A DNA stretch of 64,000 bases from positions 186,001 through 250,000 of the forward strand of contig NZ_BHWB01000004.1 of NCBI RefSeq assembly GCF_003865075.1, written 5' to 3'. Made by a program: the position numbers and the translations under genes. Below, piece by piece: positions 41,277 to 52,390 of the stretch. Each line of letters starts with the position of its first letter. Positions within the stretch are counted from its first letter, which is position 1. The notes below the pieces were generated by a model, which saw nothing but the letters and a program-made list of their open reading frames with translations, was not told where the DNA came from and searched no databases. The stretch comes from Bacteroides faecalis (GTDB taxonomy: Bacteria; Bacteroidota; Bacteroidia; Bacteroidales; Bacteroidaceae).

Positions 41277-42164
41277 CTATTTAATCGTCATCTTTTTAAG
41301 TTCTTCCAACGTTCCGTTGAATACATTTAGATCTACATTCACCGGAATACCGGAAACAGTTCCCACATCAGTATGTTGCCAAAAGTCCCATCTACCTTGA
41401 TATTTCACAGAATCAACATAATAATGGGCAATCCAATAAGGATAAGTATTAAAAATAGAATCGTCCAGGTATTTGGTTTTAAATTTATAAGAGGTATATA
41501 AAATAGGTTTCACTCCATAATGAGATTCCACACGGTCCAACCAACGCTTAATGCCTTTTTGCAATTCCTTTTTCTCCTTTCTTCCACTCACTTCGACATC
41601 AAGTACCGGAGGAAGGTCACCAGAATCTAATTTTACCGTGCGGATAAAAAAGTCAGCTTGTTTCAGTGCATCTGTACCGGGAATATAAAAATGATAAGCT
41701 CCACGTATAAAACCATGATCGCGTGCATCAGCAAAATTGGCTTCAAAGGTATCATCCCCATGATCTCCTCCTTCTGTGGCCTTCATGAAAACAAAATGCA
41801 AAGGAAAATCCGTATTTTTATTCTGCAACAATTTGCTCCAATCTATTTTTCCTTGATAATGGGAAATATCAATACCGTGAACATCATATCCGCCGGGAAT
41901 ACATACTCCATATTCTTTACGACCATGACAAGTTTGCCAACGATAAGCATAGGGACGGACAAAGAAATAATAGAAAATAACGGAAAAACAAACAATAATA
42001 ATTACTGCCAACACATTTCGAAGCCAATTTGACATTGGACGGTTATGCTTACTCTCAACTTTCCGGGAGGTACGGGAAGTTTTAGAAGAAGCGCTCTTTT
42101 TTCTAGTGGAAGAAACAGGTTTCTTCTTTTGAACAACAGAAATAGGATTATTACGTGAAGGCAT
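41277..42164 (-). CDS. Glycoside hydrolase family 25 lysozyme, membrane-anchored
   Basis: A basic, Ser-rich cytoplasmic start precedes one transmembrane helix (VLAVIIIVCFSVIFYYFFV). The GH25 domain follows: HGIDISHYQGKIDW with catalytic Asp, HFVFMKATEGGD, GAYHFYIPGTD, PPVLDVEVSG with the catalytic Glu, and PILYTSYKFKT. It cuts the glycan chain of peptidoglycan. Its target here (cell-wall remodelling or competitors) is not shown. It stands alone, 74 bp upstream of lpdA. Confidence 0.88.
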   Translation of the reverse strand: MPSRNNPISVVQKKKPVSSTRKKSASSKTSRTSRKVESKHNRPMSNWLRNVLAVIIIVCFSVIFYYFFVRPYAYRWQTCHGRKEYGVCIPGGYDVHGIDISHYQGKIDWSKLLQNKNTDFPLHFVFMKATEGGDHGDDTFEANFADARDHGFIRGAYHFYIPGTDALKQADFFIRTVKLDSGDLPPVLDVEVSGRKEKKELQKGIKRWLDRVESHYGVKPILYTSYKFKTKYLDDSIFNTYPYWIAHYYVDSVKYQGRWDFWQHTDVGTVSGIPVNVDLNVFNGTLEELKKMTIK

Positions 42165-42236
42165 TCTTTTTTTAACGGCAAATAATTTTAGAGATTAGAT
42201 TAAAAGCCTTATGCTATATTACTTAAACGCGGATTT

Positions 42237-42288
42237 ACGCGGATAATACGGATTCTAAAAAATCTACATTTATCTGCGTTATCCGCGT
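42237..42288. repeat. Palindromic ACGCGGATAA element
   Basis: ACGCGGATAA (42237-42246) and TTATCCGCGT (42279-42288) are perfect inverted copies. A third, imperfect copy (AACGCGGATT) stands just left, at about 42226-42235. Similar ATCCGCGT repeats are common between Bacteroides genes, so this is probably a dispersed REP-like element, possibly also the terminator of the phosphofructokinase gene. Confidence 0.55.
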
Positions 42289-42340
42289 CTAAGTATTTCT
42301 TCATGGGAACTGCTTTTCACCACAGTTTCCTGAAATAAAT

Positions 42341-43987
42341 TTATTTTCCTTGTTCCAACTGTAAAGTCTTAGTTGGTTCATCACATACTTCTGTCGGACC
42401 AAAATACTGAATCGGACCCGGATATACATAGTCAGTTTCAACAGCCCAACGATCACGTTGTGAAGCGAATGCTTTGAAAGGAGCACCATCCAGTTTCACT
42501 AAAGCTTTCTGAATAACCGGTTTCATCTCGCCATGACGACGTTCCATGTTCATCATCATTGTAATAGGCACCCCACCTGCAATCCATTCAGCAGCAGGAG
42601 CAGTTGTGTTACGTACAGATGACATGTAACCTGTTTTACCATTAGCAATCAACATGGAAGCTGTGTAACCCAAAGAGTAGCAGTAGTCAGCATCGAAGTT
42701 TGACGGAGCAGCACAACGTCCTTCGTAACCGAAGAAGTGATGTTGAGCTGCAAACTTACCAACATATTTGCCTTCTTCTTTCCAAGCAGCCAACTTAGTA
42801 GCTACCATTTCAGACAACAGTTTTTCTGTTTCAATCAACGATACCTGAACGTTTCCGTGTGGGTCACGATCTAAAGACAGCTGGCGAGCTACACCTTCCG
42901 GCAGACTTGCATAAATTGCAGAGTTTTCCGGAGTCAGCTTACTGATAATATAATCACGTTGGTGAGATTTCTTAATGTGAGAGAATTCTTCAGCGTTAGT
43001 TGCCAGGAAGTCATTCAGTTCAGAAATCAGACGTTTCATTGCCGGAATGAATTCAACCAATCCTTCTGGAATCAAAACAGTACCGAAGTTATGTCCCTGT
43101 GCAGCACGATCAGCTACGACTTTAGCAATGTATGTTACTACATCATCCAAAGACATATCTTTCGTTTCTACTTCTTCAGAGATGATACATACGTTAGGTT
43201 GTACTTGCAAAGCACATTCCAATGCGATATGAGAAGCCGAACGACCCATCAATTTGATGAAGTGCCAGTATTTACGTGCAGAGTTACAGTCACGTTGAAT
43301 ATTACCAATTACTTCTGCATAAGTTTTACAAGCTGTATCGAAACCGAAAGATGTTTCAATCATATCATTCTTCAAGTCACCGTCAATAGTCTTAGGACAA
43401 CCGATTACCTGTACGCCATATTTCTTAGCAGCATAATATTCAGCCAGCACACAAGCATTTGTGTTTGAGTCATCACCACCGATAATAACCAGTGCTTTGA
43501 TACCCAACTTCTTGATAATTTCAAAACCTTTTTCAAACTGACTTTCTGACTCCAATTTAGTACGGCCAGAACCGATTATATCGAAACCACCTGTATTACG
43601 GTATTCATCAATGATATCTGCAGTCAGTTCCATGTAATTATGATCAACCAAACCACCAGGACCTAAGATGAAACCATACAATTTATTTTCCGGATTCAAT
43701 TTCTTGATACCATCAAACAAACCTGAAATTACATTGTGTCCACCAGGAGCCTGTCCGCCTGAAAGGATAACACCTACATTCATTGCAGGAAGTTTCACAG
43801 CTTCTCCTGCTTCAAATGTAATCAACGGCATTCCATAAGTGTTAGGGAATAAAGCTTTAATAGCTTCCTGATCTGCTACAGACTGAGTAGCTGCGCCTTC
43901 TACAGCTTTTACAGCTCCAGATGCCAACGCTTTCGGAAGTTTGGGCTGGTAAGCAGCCCTTGCGATTTGCAATGCACTTTTAGTCAT
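42341..43987 (-). CDS. pfp: PPi-dependent 6-phosphofructokinase
   Basis: The 548-residue enzyme is of the long PPi-dependent type. The phosphate-donor motif reads [16 protein letters not shown], with the second Asp that excludes ATP. The sugar-binding [10 protein letters not shown], the catalytic [15 protein letters not shown] and [10 protein letters not shown] are all present. It interconverts fructose-6-phosphate and fructose-1,6-bisphosphate using pyrophosphate in glycolysis. It is a single gene with no neighbour in the same pathway. Confidence 0.93.
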   Translation of the reverse strand: MTKSALQIARAAYQPKLPKALASGAVKAVEGAATQSVADQEAIKALFPNTYGMPLITFEAGEAVKLPAMNVGVILSGGQAPGGHNVISGLFDGIKKLNPENKLYGFILGPGGLVDHNYMELTADIIDEYRNTGGFDIIGSGRTKLESESQFEKGFEIIKKLGIKALVIIGGDDSNTNACVLAEYYAAKKYGVQVIGCPKTIDGDLKNDMIETSFGFDTACKTYAEVIGNIQRDCNSARKYWHFIKLMGRSASHIALECALQVQPNVCIISEEVETKDMSLDDVVTYIAKVVADRAAQGHNFGTVLIPEGLVEFIPAMKRLISELNDFLATNAEEFSHIKKSHQRDYIISKLTPENSAIYASLPEGVARQLSLDRDPHGNVQVSLIETEKLLSEMVATKLAAWKEEGKYVGKFAAQHHFFGYEGRCAAPSNFDADYCYSLGYTASMLIANGKTGYMSSVRNTTAPAAEWIAGGVPITMMMNMERRHGEMKPVIQKALVKLDGAPFKAFASQRDRWAVETDYVYPGPIQYFGPTEVCDEPTKTLQLEQGK

Positions 43988-44172
43988 TTTCTTTATTTTT
44001 ATTTATAAGGTGTTAGTAAGTTTCTTGCTAAACTTGAAAAGCGTTGCAAATTTCGCATTTTTTTCCGGAATACAAAAGAAGCAAAGAAACTTTTATATCT
44101 GTAAATTCACGATTGACAGAACTCTGTTCTATAATTCGGAGTATCCAAAGAATGTTATTACACATCCTTTCA

Positions 44173-45552
44173 TCAATTATTTACTTTCCATCCTCCGCCA
44201 AGAGCCTTATAAAGTTGAACAATAGCAATCAATTCATCACGAATGGCATTGCTCAAACCAATTTGAGCGTCAAAATATCCACGTTGAGCATCTAATACAT
44301 CCAGATAATTAGTAAATCCATTGATATACTGTAACTGTGCCAAATCCATGTAACTCTTTGCCGAATGTTCCAGATTGGCCCGAAGAGCATATACCTCCTT
44401 TATCTTATTAAAGTTTACGATAGCATTACGGGTTTCTTTAAAAGCCGTCAGTACAGACTTCTCATAATTATGTACCTCTGCTTCATAAGCGGCTTTCTTT
44501 GCCTTCAAAGCTGCACGATTCTTTCCCCATCCGAATATAGGCGTGAGTAAAGCTCCTTCCATGACTGCATAAGGAGATTTTAAAAGTTCCGAAAGAGAAG
44601 TACTTTCCGTTCCAAAACCTCCGGTCAGTGCTAAACGTGGAAACATATTTGTATAAGCTACCCCGACTTTAGCATTAGCCGCAATCAGTTTTTGCTCTGC
44701 CTGACGAATATCCGGACGACGTTCCAATAAAGCAGAAGGCAATCCGACCGGAAGTGTTTCCGGGATATTAAATCCCTGAAGCAAATGTGAACGGACAATT
44801 TTGTTAGGATATTCACCGGCAAGAAAAGCAATATCGTTTTCTTTCAGAGAAATTTTACGTTCTAAATCCGGTACTAGAGTAGCAGTACGTGCCAACTCAA
44901 CTTGTGCCTGACGATATGGTATTTCGGAAGTTAATCCGCCGTTATAACGGATACGAGCAAGACGTATTCCTTCTTCACGGGCTTTCAACGTTTGTTTTAC
45001 AATGTCAAGTTCTGTATCTAAAGCAACCAGTTCATAATATGCCTGAGCCACTTCGGCAACAATTGTCATTCGAAGGGCCTGTTGCGCCTCCACAGATTGC
45101 AAATATTCAGCTACACTCGCTGATCGTGCCCAACGTAAATTCCCCCAAAGATCTAATTCCCATGAAACCAGAAACTGAGCTTCAAATGTATCAGCTTTCT
45201 TGAAAGCATCTCCACCATGATTTTCTAATTCACGCTCTGCAGTTACTTTTCCTTTTATATCAGGAAGCAATGCTGCCGTAGATATTCGCTTCTGAGCTGC
45301 CATCTCTTTCACACGAGCAGCAGCAATCAACATATCTTTATTATGCTCTAATGCACGATCTATCAGGTTACAGAGAGTTGTATCCGTATAAATTTCTCTC
45401 CAATCCTGTTCACCAAAACTAACGGTGTCCTGATTCTGTTCCAAACTATCAGGTAAACAGAGATCCGGGCGGACATAGTTTTTCCCAACTTTACAGGAAG
45501 TCATGATTACAGCAAATAATAGAATGGTAATATATAGATTTTTTCGTTTCAT
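44173..45552 (-). CDS. Outer-membrane efflux lipoprotein, NodT/OprM family
   Basis: The lipobox (FAVIMTSC, about Cys20) is followed by KVGKNYVRPDLCLPDSL, the usual OprM-type mature start. Two TolC repeats of long coiled-coil helices follow. RRPDIRQAEQKLIAANAKVGVAYTNMFPRL is the family signature. It forms the outer channel for the RND pump encoded directly upstream; its start overlaps that gene's end by 4 nt. Confidence 0.92.
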   Translation of the reverse strand: MKRKNLYITILLFAVIMTSCKVGKNYVRPDLCLPDSLEQNQDTVSFGEQDWREIYTDTTLCNLIDRALEHNKDMLIAAARVKEMAAQKRISTAALLPDIKGKVTAERELENHGGDAFKKADTFEAQFLVSWELDLWGNLRWARSASVAEYLQSVEAQQALRMTIVAEVAQAYYELVALDTELDIVKQTLKAREEGIRLARIRYNGGLTSEIPYRQAQVELARTATLVPDLERKISLKENDIAFLAGEYPNKIVRSHLLQGFNIPETLPVGLPSALLERRPDIRQAEQKLIAANAKVGVAYTNMFPRLALTGGFGTESTSLSELLKSPYAVMEGALLTPIFGWGKNRAALKAKKAAYEAEVHNYEKSVLTAFKETRNAIVNFNKIKEVYALRANLEHSAKSYMDLAQLQYINGFTNYLDVLDAQRGYFDAQIGLSNAIRDELIAIVQLYKALGGGWKVNN

Positions 45553-48500
45553 GATTTCTTATGTTTTAAAAGTTTCGACTTTGTTTTATATACCATTACA
45601 AAGAAGAAAGGTACAAGAATAATACCAAATACAATGGCAAATATCATTCCGAAAAACACACCTGTACCAATTGCCTGTCGACTGGCAGAACCGGGGCCGC
45701 TTGCCAATACCATCGGAAGCATTCCAAGTACGAAAGCTAATGAAGTCATCAGAATCGGACGGAAACGCAAGCGAGCTGCATAGATGGCCGACTGTATCAA
45801 ATCTTCTCCTTTATCTACCTGTACTTTGGCAAACTCCACAATTAAGATCGCATTTTTAGCTGCAAGTCCAATCAACATCACTAATCCAATTTGAAAATAG
45901 ACATCGTTTTCCAAACCGCAGACCCAAACTCCGAGATAAGCTCCTAAAGCAGCTACCGGCAAAGATAACAGTACTGCAATAGGTACCGTCCAACTTTCAT
46001 ACTGTGCAGCGAGAAACAAGAAGACAAACAGAAAGACCAATGCCATAACCATACCTGTCTGACCTCCAGCTTTTTTTTCCTGATAAGACAATCCACTCCA
46101 TTCCAAACCGATATTATCAGGAAGATGTTCACGAACAATCTGCTCCATTATTTCCATCGCTTGTCCCGAACTATATCCTTGTGCAGCAGCACCTCTAATA
46201 ACAGCTGTAGTAAACATATTGAAACGCTTAATACTACCAGGCCCTGTGGTGTACGATGCATTTCCTAAAGAAGTCAGTGGTACCATTGCTCCATTAGATG
46301 CTTTCACAAAAAACAGATTGATATTATCTTTATGTTCACGATAAGGGGCTTCTGCCTGAATGTAGACCTTATATATACGATTGAACATATTAAAGTCATT
46401 CACATATACCGAACCGGTATAAGCCTTCATCGTAGAAAACACATCAGCTAAAGGTACTCCTAACATTTTTACTTTATCCCGATCTACATCAAAGTAAAGT
46501 TGAGGAATTTCCGATTGTAAAGAAGAAGACAATCCCGTCAGTTCTTTACGTTTAGAGGCATAATACATCAGAGTATCGGCCGCATCCACCAAATTATCGA
46601 AAGTAGCTTCACCACGAGCCTCCAATTGCATTTCGAACCCTCCGGAACTACCTAATCCCGGAATAACAGGAGGCGTAGACAAATATACTTTGCATTCCGG
46701 ATATTCTTTGAGATGTTTCTCTATCGTATCCATAATCTTCTCAATAGTAGTGCTTTTTCTATCCTCCCAGGGTTTTAGAATCACTGTTAATTCGGCACGC
46801 CCCTGATTACTTCCCACACGTGGACTACTACCTGTTACATTCTGAATATATTCGATATATGGATTCTTTTCCAAATAGGCAATAGCACGATCGGTCACAG
46901 CACGAGTACGTTCCAATGTAGCTCCTTCGGGCAATTCTAATTCTATCTTAAAATAACCCTGATCTTCTACTGGCAAAAAACTGGTAGGAATAATTCTGTG
47001 AATAAGTAGAATAGCAATCAACACCATTCCGAAAGCACTTAATATCCGACGTGGATGTTTGATTGTACGTGTCACAGCAGACACATATTTATTACTGCCA
47101 ATTCCCAACCATTCATTGATTTTTCTGAAAATGATATTTTTTTTCTTTCCATTATCCGGCTTCAAAATCAAAGAACACATAACGGGACTCAGCGTTAGAG
47201 CTACAACAGTAGAAATAAGTACGGATACCACAATCGTCACTGTAAATTGACGATATAATTGTCCGGTAATTCCACTCAAGAAACTAACCGGAACAAATAC
47301 CGCTGCCAACACTAGTGAAGTAGCAATCAATGCGCTTGATAATCCGGTCATCGCTTTTTTTGTTGCTTCATAGGGACTCAATTTTTCTGTTTCCATGATA
47401 TGTTCCACCCCTTCTACCACAACAATCGCATCATCCACCACAATACCGATAGCAAGGATCAATCCTAGCAATGTCAAAATATTCAATGAAAAACCAAATA
47501 TCAGCATAAAACCAAAGGTACCGATTAATGAAATGGGTACTGCTACAACCGGTATCAGAGTTGCACGCCAACTTTGCAACGACAGATATACGACCAATAC
47601 TACCAGTACTAATGCTTCAAATAGGGTCTTGTATACTTCATGAATAGATTCTGATATATATGTCGTCATATCAAACGGAATCTCGTAACTTAATCCTTCA
47701 GGGAAATTCTTACTGATTTCATCCATCGCTTCTTTCACATTCCGCGCAACTTCCATAGCATTCGCACCCGGTAACATATAAATTCCAAGTACTGCGGCAT
47801 TCTCACCATTAATACCACTTTCCGTACTATACGAAGAAGCTTCCAATGAGACATGTGCTACGTCTTTTAATCGGATAATAGAACCATTAGCATTGGCACG
47901 TACCACAATATCTTCAAACTGTCCTACAGTAGAAAGACGTCCCTGAGTAGTAATAGGAATAGTTATATCCAAGCCTTTTACAGGTTGTTGTCCCAATACA
48001 CCGGCAGCAGATTCACGATTCTGATCCTTCAAGGCGTTTTGTAAATCCTGTACAGTTAATCCAAAGTTTGCCAACTTATCAGGTTGAGCCCAGATCTGCA
48101 TCGCATAATAACGACTACCAATATTTGAAACGCGCCCTACTCCAGGAACTCGACGAATTACATCAAGTACATTGATAGTCGCAAAGTTACTCAGGTAAAT
48201 TTCGTCAAACTTAGGATCAGTAGAAGTCAAACAAAGAGTCATTAACTGGCTAGGTGCCTGTTTCTCCACAGAAATACCATTTTGAATAACTTCTGCCGGA
48301 AGACGGGATTCTGCCAATTTCACACGATTCTGTATTTCTACTGCAGCTAAATCCGGATCAGCGGAAACATCAAATGTGACTGTTGCCGAAAATCCTCCGG
48401 AATTGGAACTGCTAGATTCCATATAAAGCATACCGGGAGTACCATTGATTTCCTGCTCAATCGGAGTTGCCACAGCCTGTGAGACAGTCAATGCACTTGC

Positions 48501-48656
48501 ACCCGGGTAAGAAGCACTAATCTTTACCACCGGCGGCGTAATCTGCGGATACTGATCCACCGGAAGCATGGTCAAACCAATGATTCCGACAATCACAATA
48601 ACGATGGAAATTACTGCTGAGAATACAGGTCTATCTATAAAAAATGTAACTTTCAT
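45549..48656 (-). CDS. RND efflux transporter, HAE1/AcrB type
   Basis: At 1035 residues it has the full AcrB size: twelve membrane segments, two large periplasmic loops, the TM4 proton-relay pair in AIGIVVDDAIVVVEGVEH, and the NQGRAELTV/ GSSGGFEMQL porter phrases. It is a proton-driven multidrug-type exporter. It sits in the order adaptor, RND, outer channel on the minus strand. The start is 3 nt after the adaptor stop. Confidence 0.93.
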   Translation of the reverse strand: MKVTFFIDRPVFSAVISIVIVIVGIIGLTMLPVDQYPQITPPVVKISASYPGASALTVSQAVATPIEQEINGTPGMLYMESSSSNSGGFSATVTFDVSADPDLAAVEIQNRVKLAESRLPAEVIQNGISVEKQAPSQLMTLCLTSTDPKFDEIYLSNFATINVLDVIRRVPGVGRVSNIGSRYYAMQIWAQPDKLANFGLTVQDLQNALKDQNRESAAGVLGQQPVKGLDITIPITTQGRLSTVGQFEDIVVRANANGSIIRLKDVAHVSLEASSYSTESGINGENAAVLGIYMLPGANAMEVARNVKEAMDEISKNFPEGLSYEIPFDMTTYISESIHEVYKTLFEALVLVVLVVYLSLQSWRATLIPVVAVPISLIGTFGFMLIFGFSLNILTLLGLILAIGIVVDDAIVVVEGVEHIMETEKLSPYEATKKAMTGLSSALIATSLVLAAVFVPVSFLSGITGQLYRQFTVTIVVSVLISTVVALTLSPVMCSLILKPDNGKKKNIIFRKINEWLGIGSNKYVSAVTRTIKHPRRILSAFGMVLIAILLIHRIIPTSFLPVEDQGYFKIELELPEGATLERTRAVTDRAIAYLEKNPYIEYIQNVTGSSPRVGSNQGRAELTVILKPWEDRKSTTIEKIMDTIEKHLKEYPECKVYLSTPPVIPGLGSSGGFEMQLEARGEATFDNLVDAADTLMYYASKRKELTGLSSSLQSEIPQLYFDVDRDKVKMLGVPLADVFSTMKAYTGSVYVNDFNMFNRIYKVYIQAEAPYREHKDNINLFFVKASNGAMVPLTSLGNASYTTGPGSIKRFNMFTTAVIRGAAAQGYSSGQAMEIMEQIVREHLPDNIGLEWSGLSYQEKKAGGQTGMVMALVFLFVFLFLAAQYESWTVPIAVLLSLPVAALGAYLGVWVCGLENDVYFQIGLVMLIGLAAKNAILIVEFAKVQVDKGEDLIQSAIYAARLRFRPILMTSLAFVLGMLPMVLASGPGSASRQAIGTGVFFGMIFAIVFGIILVPFFFVMVYKTKSKLLKHKKS

Positions 48657-48659
48657 AAA

Positions 48660-49853
48660 TTATTCTTCTTTGGCATTAATCATTATTTCCTCTTCCGACT
48701 CACCGAATCTTACTTTCATTCCAGGAGTCAACTTATGGAAACCTTCTACTACAACCAATTCGCCTACGGCCAGCCCTCTTTCTACTACCACTCTATTTCC
48801 TACTTCAGGACCTAATTCTATAAAACGTTTCTCCACCGTATCATCTTTACGCACTGTATAAATATATGCTCCGCCTTTCTCAATCGTAATAGCTTTCATC
48901 GGTACTACAATTGCACCTTCACGTACATCTAACAAAAGTTTTACTTTGGTAAATTGTCCCGGTAATAATACTTGTTTAGGATTGGGCATTTCCGCGCGTA
49001 CAGAAAATGTACCAGTCTGAGGATCTACCTGCGGTTCAGCAAAGTCTACAAATCCTTTATATGGATATACGGTATTATCAGCCAGAGTAATAGTAATATT
49101 TGGCTGCCAGGAACGAGTTGAATCCTTTTGTCCCAAGTTAATATTACGTTCCTTACTTTTCAAATAGTCTAGTGCTGTCATACTAAAGTCTACCAATACC
49201 GTGTCACTCTTAACAATGGTAGCGAGCAAAGATTTACCTCCCGGTCCTACTAATGTTCCCAAATCCACATTTCTTTCACTGATATGACCGGATAACGGAG
49301 AACGAACTACTGTATATCCTAATTCAAGTTCGGCCTGAGCTAAATCAGCCTCACTCATGGCTACCGTTGCAACAGCACTTTCATAGGCTGCTTCTGCATT
49401 GTCCAAATCAAGCTGACTGGCTGCGTTCTGTTCAACCAATGGACGAATACGTTTCAAATCACGTTCCGCTTTCAATGCCTGCGCTTCATCTTTCTTCAAC
49501 TGGGCTCTCGCCTTATCGGCTTTTGCACGATACTGATCTTGATTGATAACGAACAATACTTGGTTTTTATTCACGTAAGTACCTTCTGCAAAAAGCATAT
49601 TCTCCAAATAACCTTCCACACGAGCACGTACTTCTACAAATTGTTGGGCACGAATACGTCCTACATACTCTCCAAAAATTTCCACATCATCTTTTACAGC
49701 TGGTTCTAATATTACTGTTGGAATCTCCGGTTCTACTTTCTGAGGGCGAGTCAATATCCAATATGTTGCTAATACGCAAATCATACAAATAATAGCAGCA
49801 ATGGTTCTACTTCTACTCAGTTTCAACTCTCGTTTCGAAAAAAATGATCTCAT
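48660..49853 (-). CDS. RND efflux periplasmic adaptor, AcrA type
   Basis: The 397-residue membrane-fusion protein has one N-terminal hydrophobic anchor (TIAAIICMICVLATYWIL), a lipoyl half-motif (RVEGYLENMLFAEGTYVNKNQVLFVI), a coiled-coil hairpin (ARAQLKKDEAQALKAERDLKRI), the second lipoyl half (YTVVRSPLSGHISERNVDLGTLV) and beta-barrel and membrane-proximal domains. It links the RND pump to the outer channel. It is the first gene of its operon and diverges from the patatin gene. Confidence 0.92.
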   Translation of the reverse strand: MRSFFSKRELKLSRSRTIAAIICMICVLATYWILTRPQKVEPEIPTVILEPAVKDDVEIFGEYVGRIRAQQFVEVRARVEGYLENMLFAEGTYVNKNQVLFVINQDQYRAKADKARAQLKKDEAQALKAERDLKRIRPLVEQNAASQLDLDNAEAAYESAVATVAMSEADLAQAELELGYTVVRSPLSGHISERNVDLGTLVGPGGKSLLATIVKSDTVLVDFSMTALDYLKSKERNINLGQKDSTRSWQPNITITLADNTVYPYKGFVDFAEPQVDPQTGTFSVRAEMPNPKQVLLPGQFTKVKLLLDVREGAIVVPMKAITIEKGGAYIYTVRKDDTVEKRFIELGPEVGNRVVVERGLAVGELVVVEGFHKLTPGMKVRFGESEEEIMINAKEE

Positions 49854-50080
49854 ATCGAATCAATTATTTAAATTAACTTATGTTTGTCTACTCTGCATTT
49901 TACAAATATCGTTCCATTTTCTCCGCAAAATACTTATTCTTTGATAATCAATATATTACAAAAATGACATAATATACACAAAATGTGGAAATCGCTTTAA
50001 AGATGTAGAATTAATCCACAATAACGACTTTTGGAACATTTTTTCTGATTTACACTTCAACAACTAAACAAATTATCTCC

Positions 50081-50088
50081 TACATTTG
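50081..50088 (+). promoter_or_regulatory. -7 box upstream of the patatin-like gene
   Basis: TACATTTG matches TAnnTTTG exactly, 40 nt before the ATG at 50128. No clear -33 partner is seen. Confidence 0.4.
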
Positions 50089-50127
50089 TATTGTATAAAA
50101 TGATCGTTAATTTCAAACCGTACTATA

Positions 50128-52341
50128 ATGAAAAAACAACTATTTCCCATATTGGTTTTATTAATCGGTTTATTAATTCCTTTTTCTGTTCACGCTCAGC
50201 AACAACGAAAAAAGGTGGGTGTAGTGCTAAGTGGCGGCGGTGCAAAGGGAGTGGCTCACATAAAAGCACTAAAAGTCATCGAAGAAGCAGGAATTCCCAT
50301 TGATTATATAGTAGGCACTAGTATGGGCTCTATAGTAGGCGGACTTTACGCAATCGGTTATACTCCAGAACAGTTGGACAGTATGGTACGAAAACAAAAC
50401 TGGACTTTTCTTTTAAGTGACCGTATCAAACGTAGTTCCATGTCGCTTACGGATCGCGAGCGTTCCGAAAAACATATTGTCTCTATTCCATTCACAAAGA
50501 ATCCAAAAGAGATTGCCGGTGGGCTTATAAAAGGACAAAACCTTGCCAATCTATTCTCCGACCTAACGGTAGGTTATCATGATTCCATCAGTTTCAATAA
50601 ATTGCCCATTCCTTTTGCCTGTGTGTCGGCAAACGTTGTTAATGGTGACCAGGTTGTGTTCCATGAAGGAGTGCTTTCAACCGCTATGCGTGCAAGTATG
50701 GCCATTCCTGGGGTGTTTACTCCGGTACGAATGGACAGTATGGTACTTGTAGATGGTGGAATCGTCAATAACTATCCGGCAGATGTTGCTAAGGCTATGG
50801 GCGCTGATATAATTATCGGAGTGGATGTGCAAAACGCTCTGAAAAGTGCCGACAAGCTCAATAGTGCCCCTGATATTCTAGGACAAATTGTTGATCTGAC
50901 TTGTCAAACTAATCATGAAAAGAACGTAGACCTAACAGATACTTATATTCATGTGAATGTAGATGGATATTCTTCAGCCAGTTTCACACCGGCAGCTATC
51001 GATTCTCTGATGCAACGCGGAGAAGAAGCAGCACGAGCACAATGGGATTCTTTGATTGCCCTAAAAAAGAAGATTGGGATTTCAGATGACTATGTTCCCA
51101 AACAACACGGTCCCTATTCCTCTCTCTCAAATTCCCGCACAATCTTCGTGACAAAAATCTCTTTCTCCGGTGTAGAAGCAAAGGATAAGAAATGGCTGAT
51201 GAAAAAATGTAATCTAAAAGAAGACAGTGATATCACCACCCAACAAATAGAACAAGCTCTATTCCAGTTACGGGGTAGTCAATCCTATTCCAGTGCCAGC
51301 TACAAACTGACGCATACTTCTGAAGGATATCACCTGACTTTCATACTTGAAGAAAAATATGAAAAAAGAATCAACCTTGGAATTCGCTTCGATTCGGAAG
51401 AAATAGCTTCTCTGTTAATCAATGGCACCGCAGATATTAAGACTCATATACCTTCCCGGATCTCCCTTACCGGACGATTGGGTAAACGGTATGCCGCACG
51501 GATTGATTATACTCTTGAACCTATGCAACAACGTAACTTCAATTTTTCATATATGTTTCAGTATAATGATATCAACATATATGATAAAGGTGACCGCTCC
51601 TATAACCTAACTTACAAATACCATCTGGCAGAATTTGGTTTTTCAGACGTTTGGTATAAGAATTTCCGGTTCGGACTCGGCTTCCGCTTCGAATATTATA
51701 AATACAAAGACTTTTTGTTTAAAAAGTCTGAGTTAACCGATTTGGGTATTGAATCAGAACACCTCTTGAGCTACTTTGCTCAAGTCCATTATAATACATA
51801 TGATAAGGGATATTTTCCTTCTAAAGGAAGTGATTTCAGTGCCTCCTATTCACTTTATACAGATAATATGGCACAGTATAATGACCATGCTCCATTCTCT
51901 GCATTAAAAGGCTCTTGGGCTAGCGTTATCCCCGTTACGCGCCGGTTTTCCATCATACCTTCCATCTATGGACGTATATTGATAGGGAAAGATTTTCCTT
52001 ATCCGATACAAAATGCAATCGGTGGCGAAGTGTATGGCCTGTATATTCCCCAGCAACTGCCTTTTGCAGGAATTACGAATATAGAGTTAATGGATAATTC
52101 TATTATGATTGCCTCAATAAAGTTTCGCCAACGGATGGGAAGTATTCATTATCTCACCCTGACTGGTAATTATGGATTGACTGATAGCAATTTCTTCGAT
52201 ATCCTAAGAGGCAAACAACTGTATGGGATCAGTGCGGGATATGGCATGGACAGTATCTTCGGTCCGTTGGAAATCACATTTGGATATTCCAATCGAACCG
52301 ATAAAGGAAGCTGTTATGTAAATTTAGGGTATTATTTTTAA
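50128..52341 (+). CDS. Patatin-like phospholipase with POTRA and BamA-type barrel
   Basis: The 737-residue protein has a signal peptide (ILVLLIGLLIPFSVHAQ), then a patatin domain with the oxyanion loop SGGGAKGVAHIKAL, the nucleophile Ser65 in GTSMG and the catalytic Asp near residue 209 in VDGGIVNNYPADV. A POTRA-like domain follows (about 335-415). The last 300 residues are aromatic-ended beta strands of an Omp85-type barrel, ending YVNLGYYF with a terminal Phe. The layout is like PlpD: a lipase held at or passed through its own barrel. The substrate is not known. Confidence 0.88.
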   Translation: MKKQLFPILVLLIGLLIPFSVHAQQQRKKVGVVLSGGGAKGVAHIKALKVIEEAGIPIDYIVGTSMGSIVGGLYAIGYTPEQLDSMVRKQNWTFLLSDRIKRSSMSLTDRERSEKHIVSIPFTKNPKEIAGGLIKGQNLANLFSDLTVGYHDSISFNKLPIPFACVSANVVNGDQVVFHEGVLSTAMRASMAIPGVFTPVRMDSMVLVDGGIVNNYPADVAKAMGADIIIGVDVQNALKSADKLNSAPDILGQIVDLTCQTNHEKNVDLTDTYIHVNVDGYSSASFTPAAIDSLMQRGEEAARAQWDSLIALKKKIGISDDYVPKQHGPYSSLSNSRTIFVTKISFSGVEAKDKKWLMKKCNLKEDSDITTQQIEQALFQLRGSQSYSSASYKLTHTSEGYHLTFILEEKYEKRINLGIRFDSEEIASLLINGTADIKTHIPSRISLTGRLGKRYAARIDYTLEPMQQRNFNFSYMFQYNDINIYDKGDRSYNLTYKYHLAEFGFSDVWYKNFRFGLGFRFEYYKYKDFLFKKSELTDLGIESEHLLSYFAQVHYNTYDKGYFPSKGSDFSASYSLYTDNMAQYNDHAPFSALKGSWASVIPVTRRFSIIPSIYGRILIGKDFPYPIQNAIGGEVYGLYIPQQLPFAGITNIELMDNSIMIASIKFRQRMGSIHYLTLTGNYGLTDSNFFDILRGKQLYGISAGYGMDSIFGPLEITFGYSNRTDKGSCYVNLGYYF

Positions 52342-52390
52342 CTTAAGTTTCAGAGGTCGTTGCATAAAAACTCAATAATATATTTCCATA

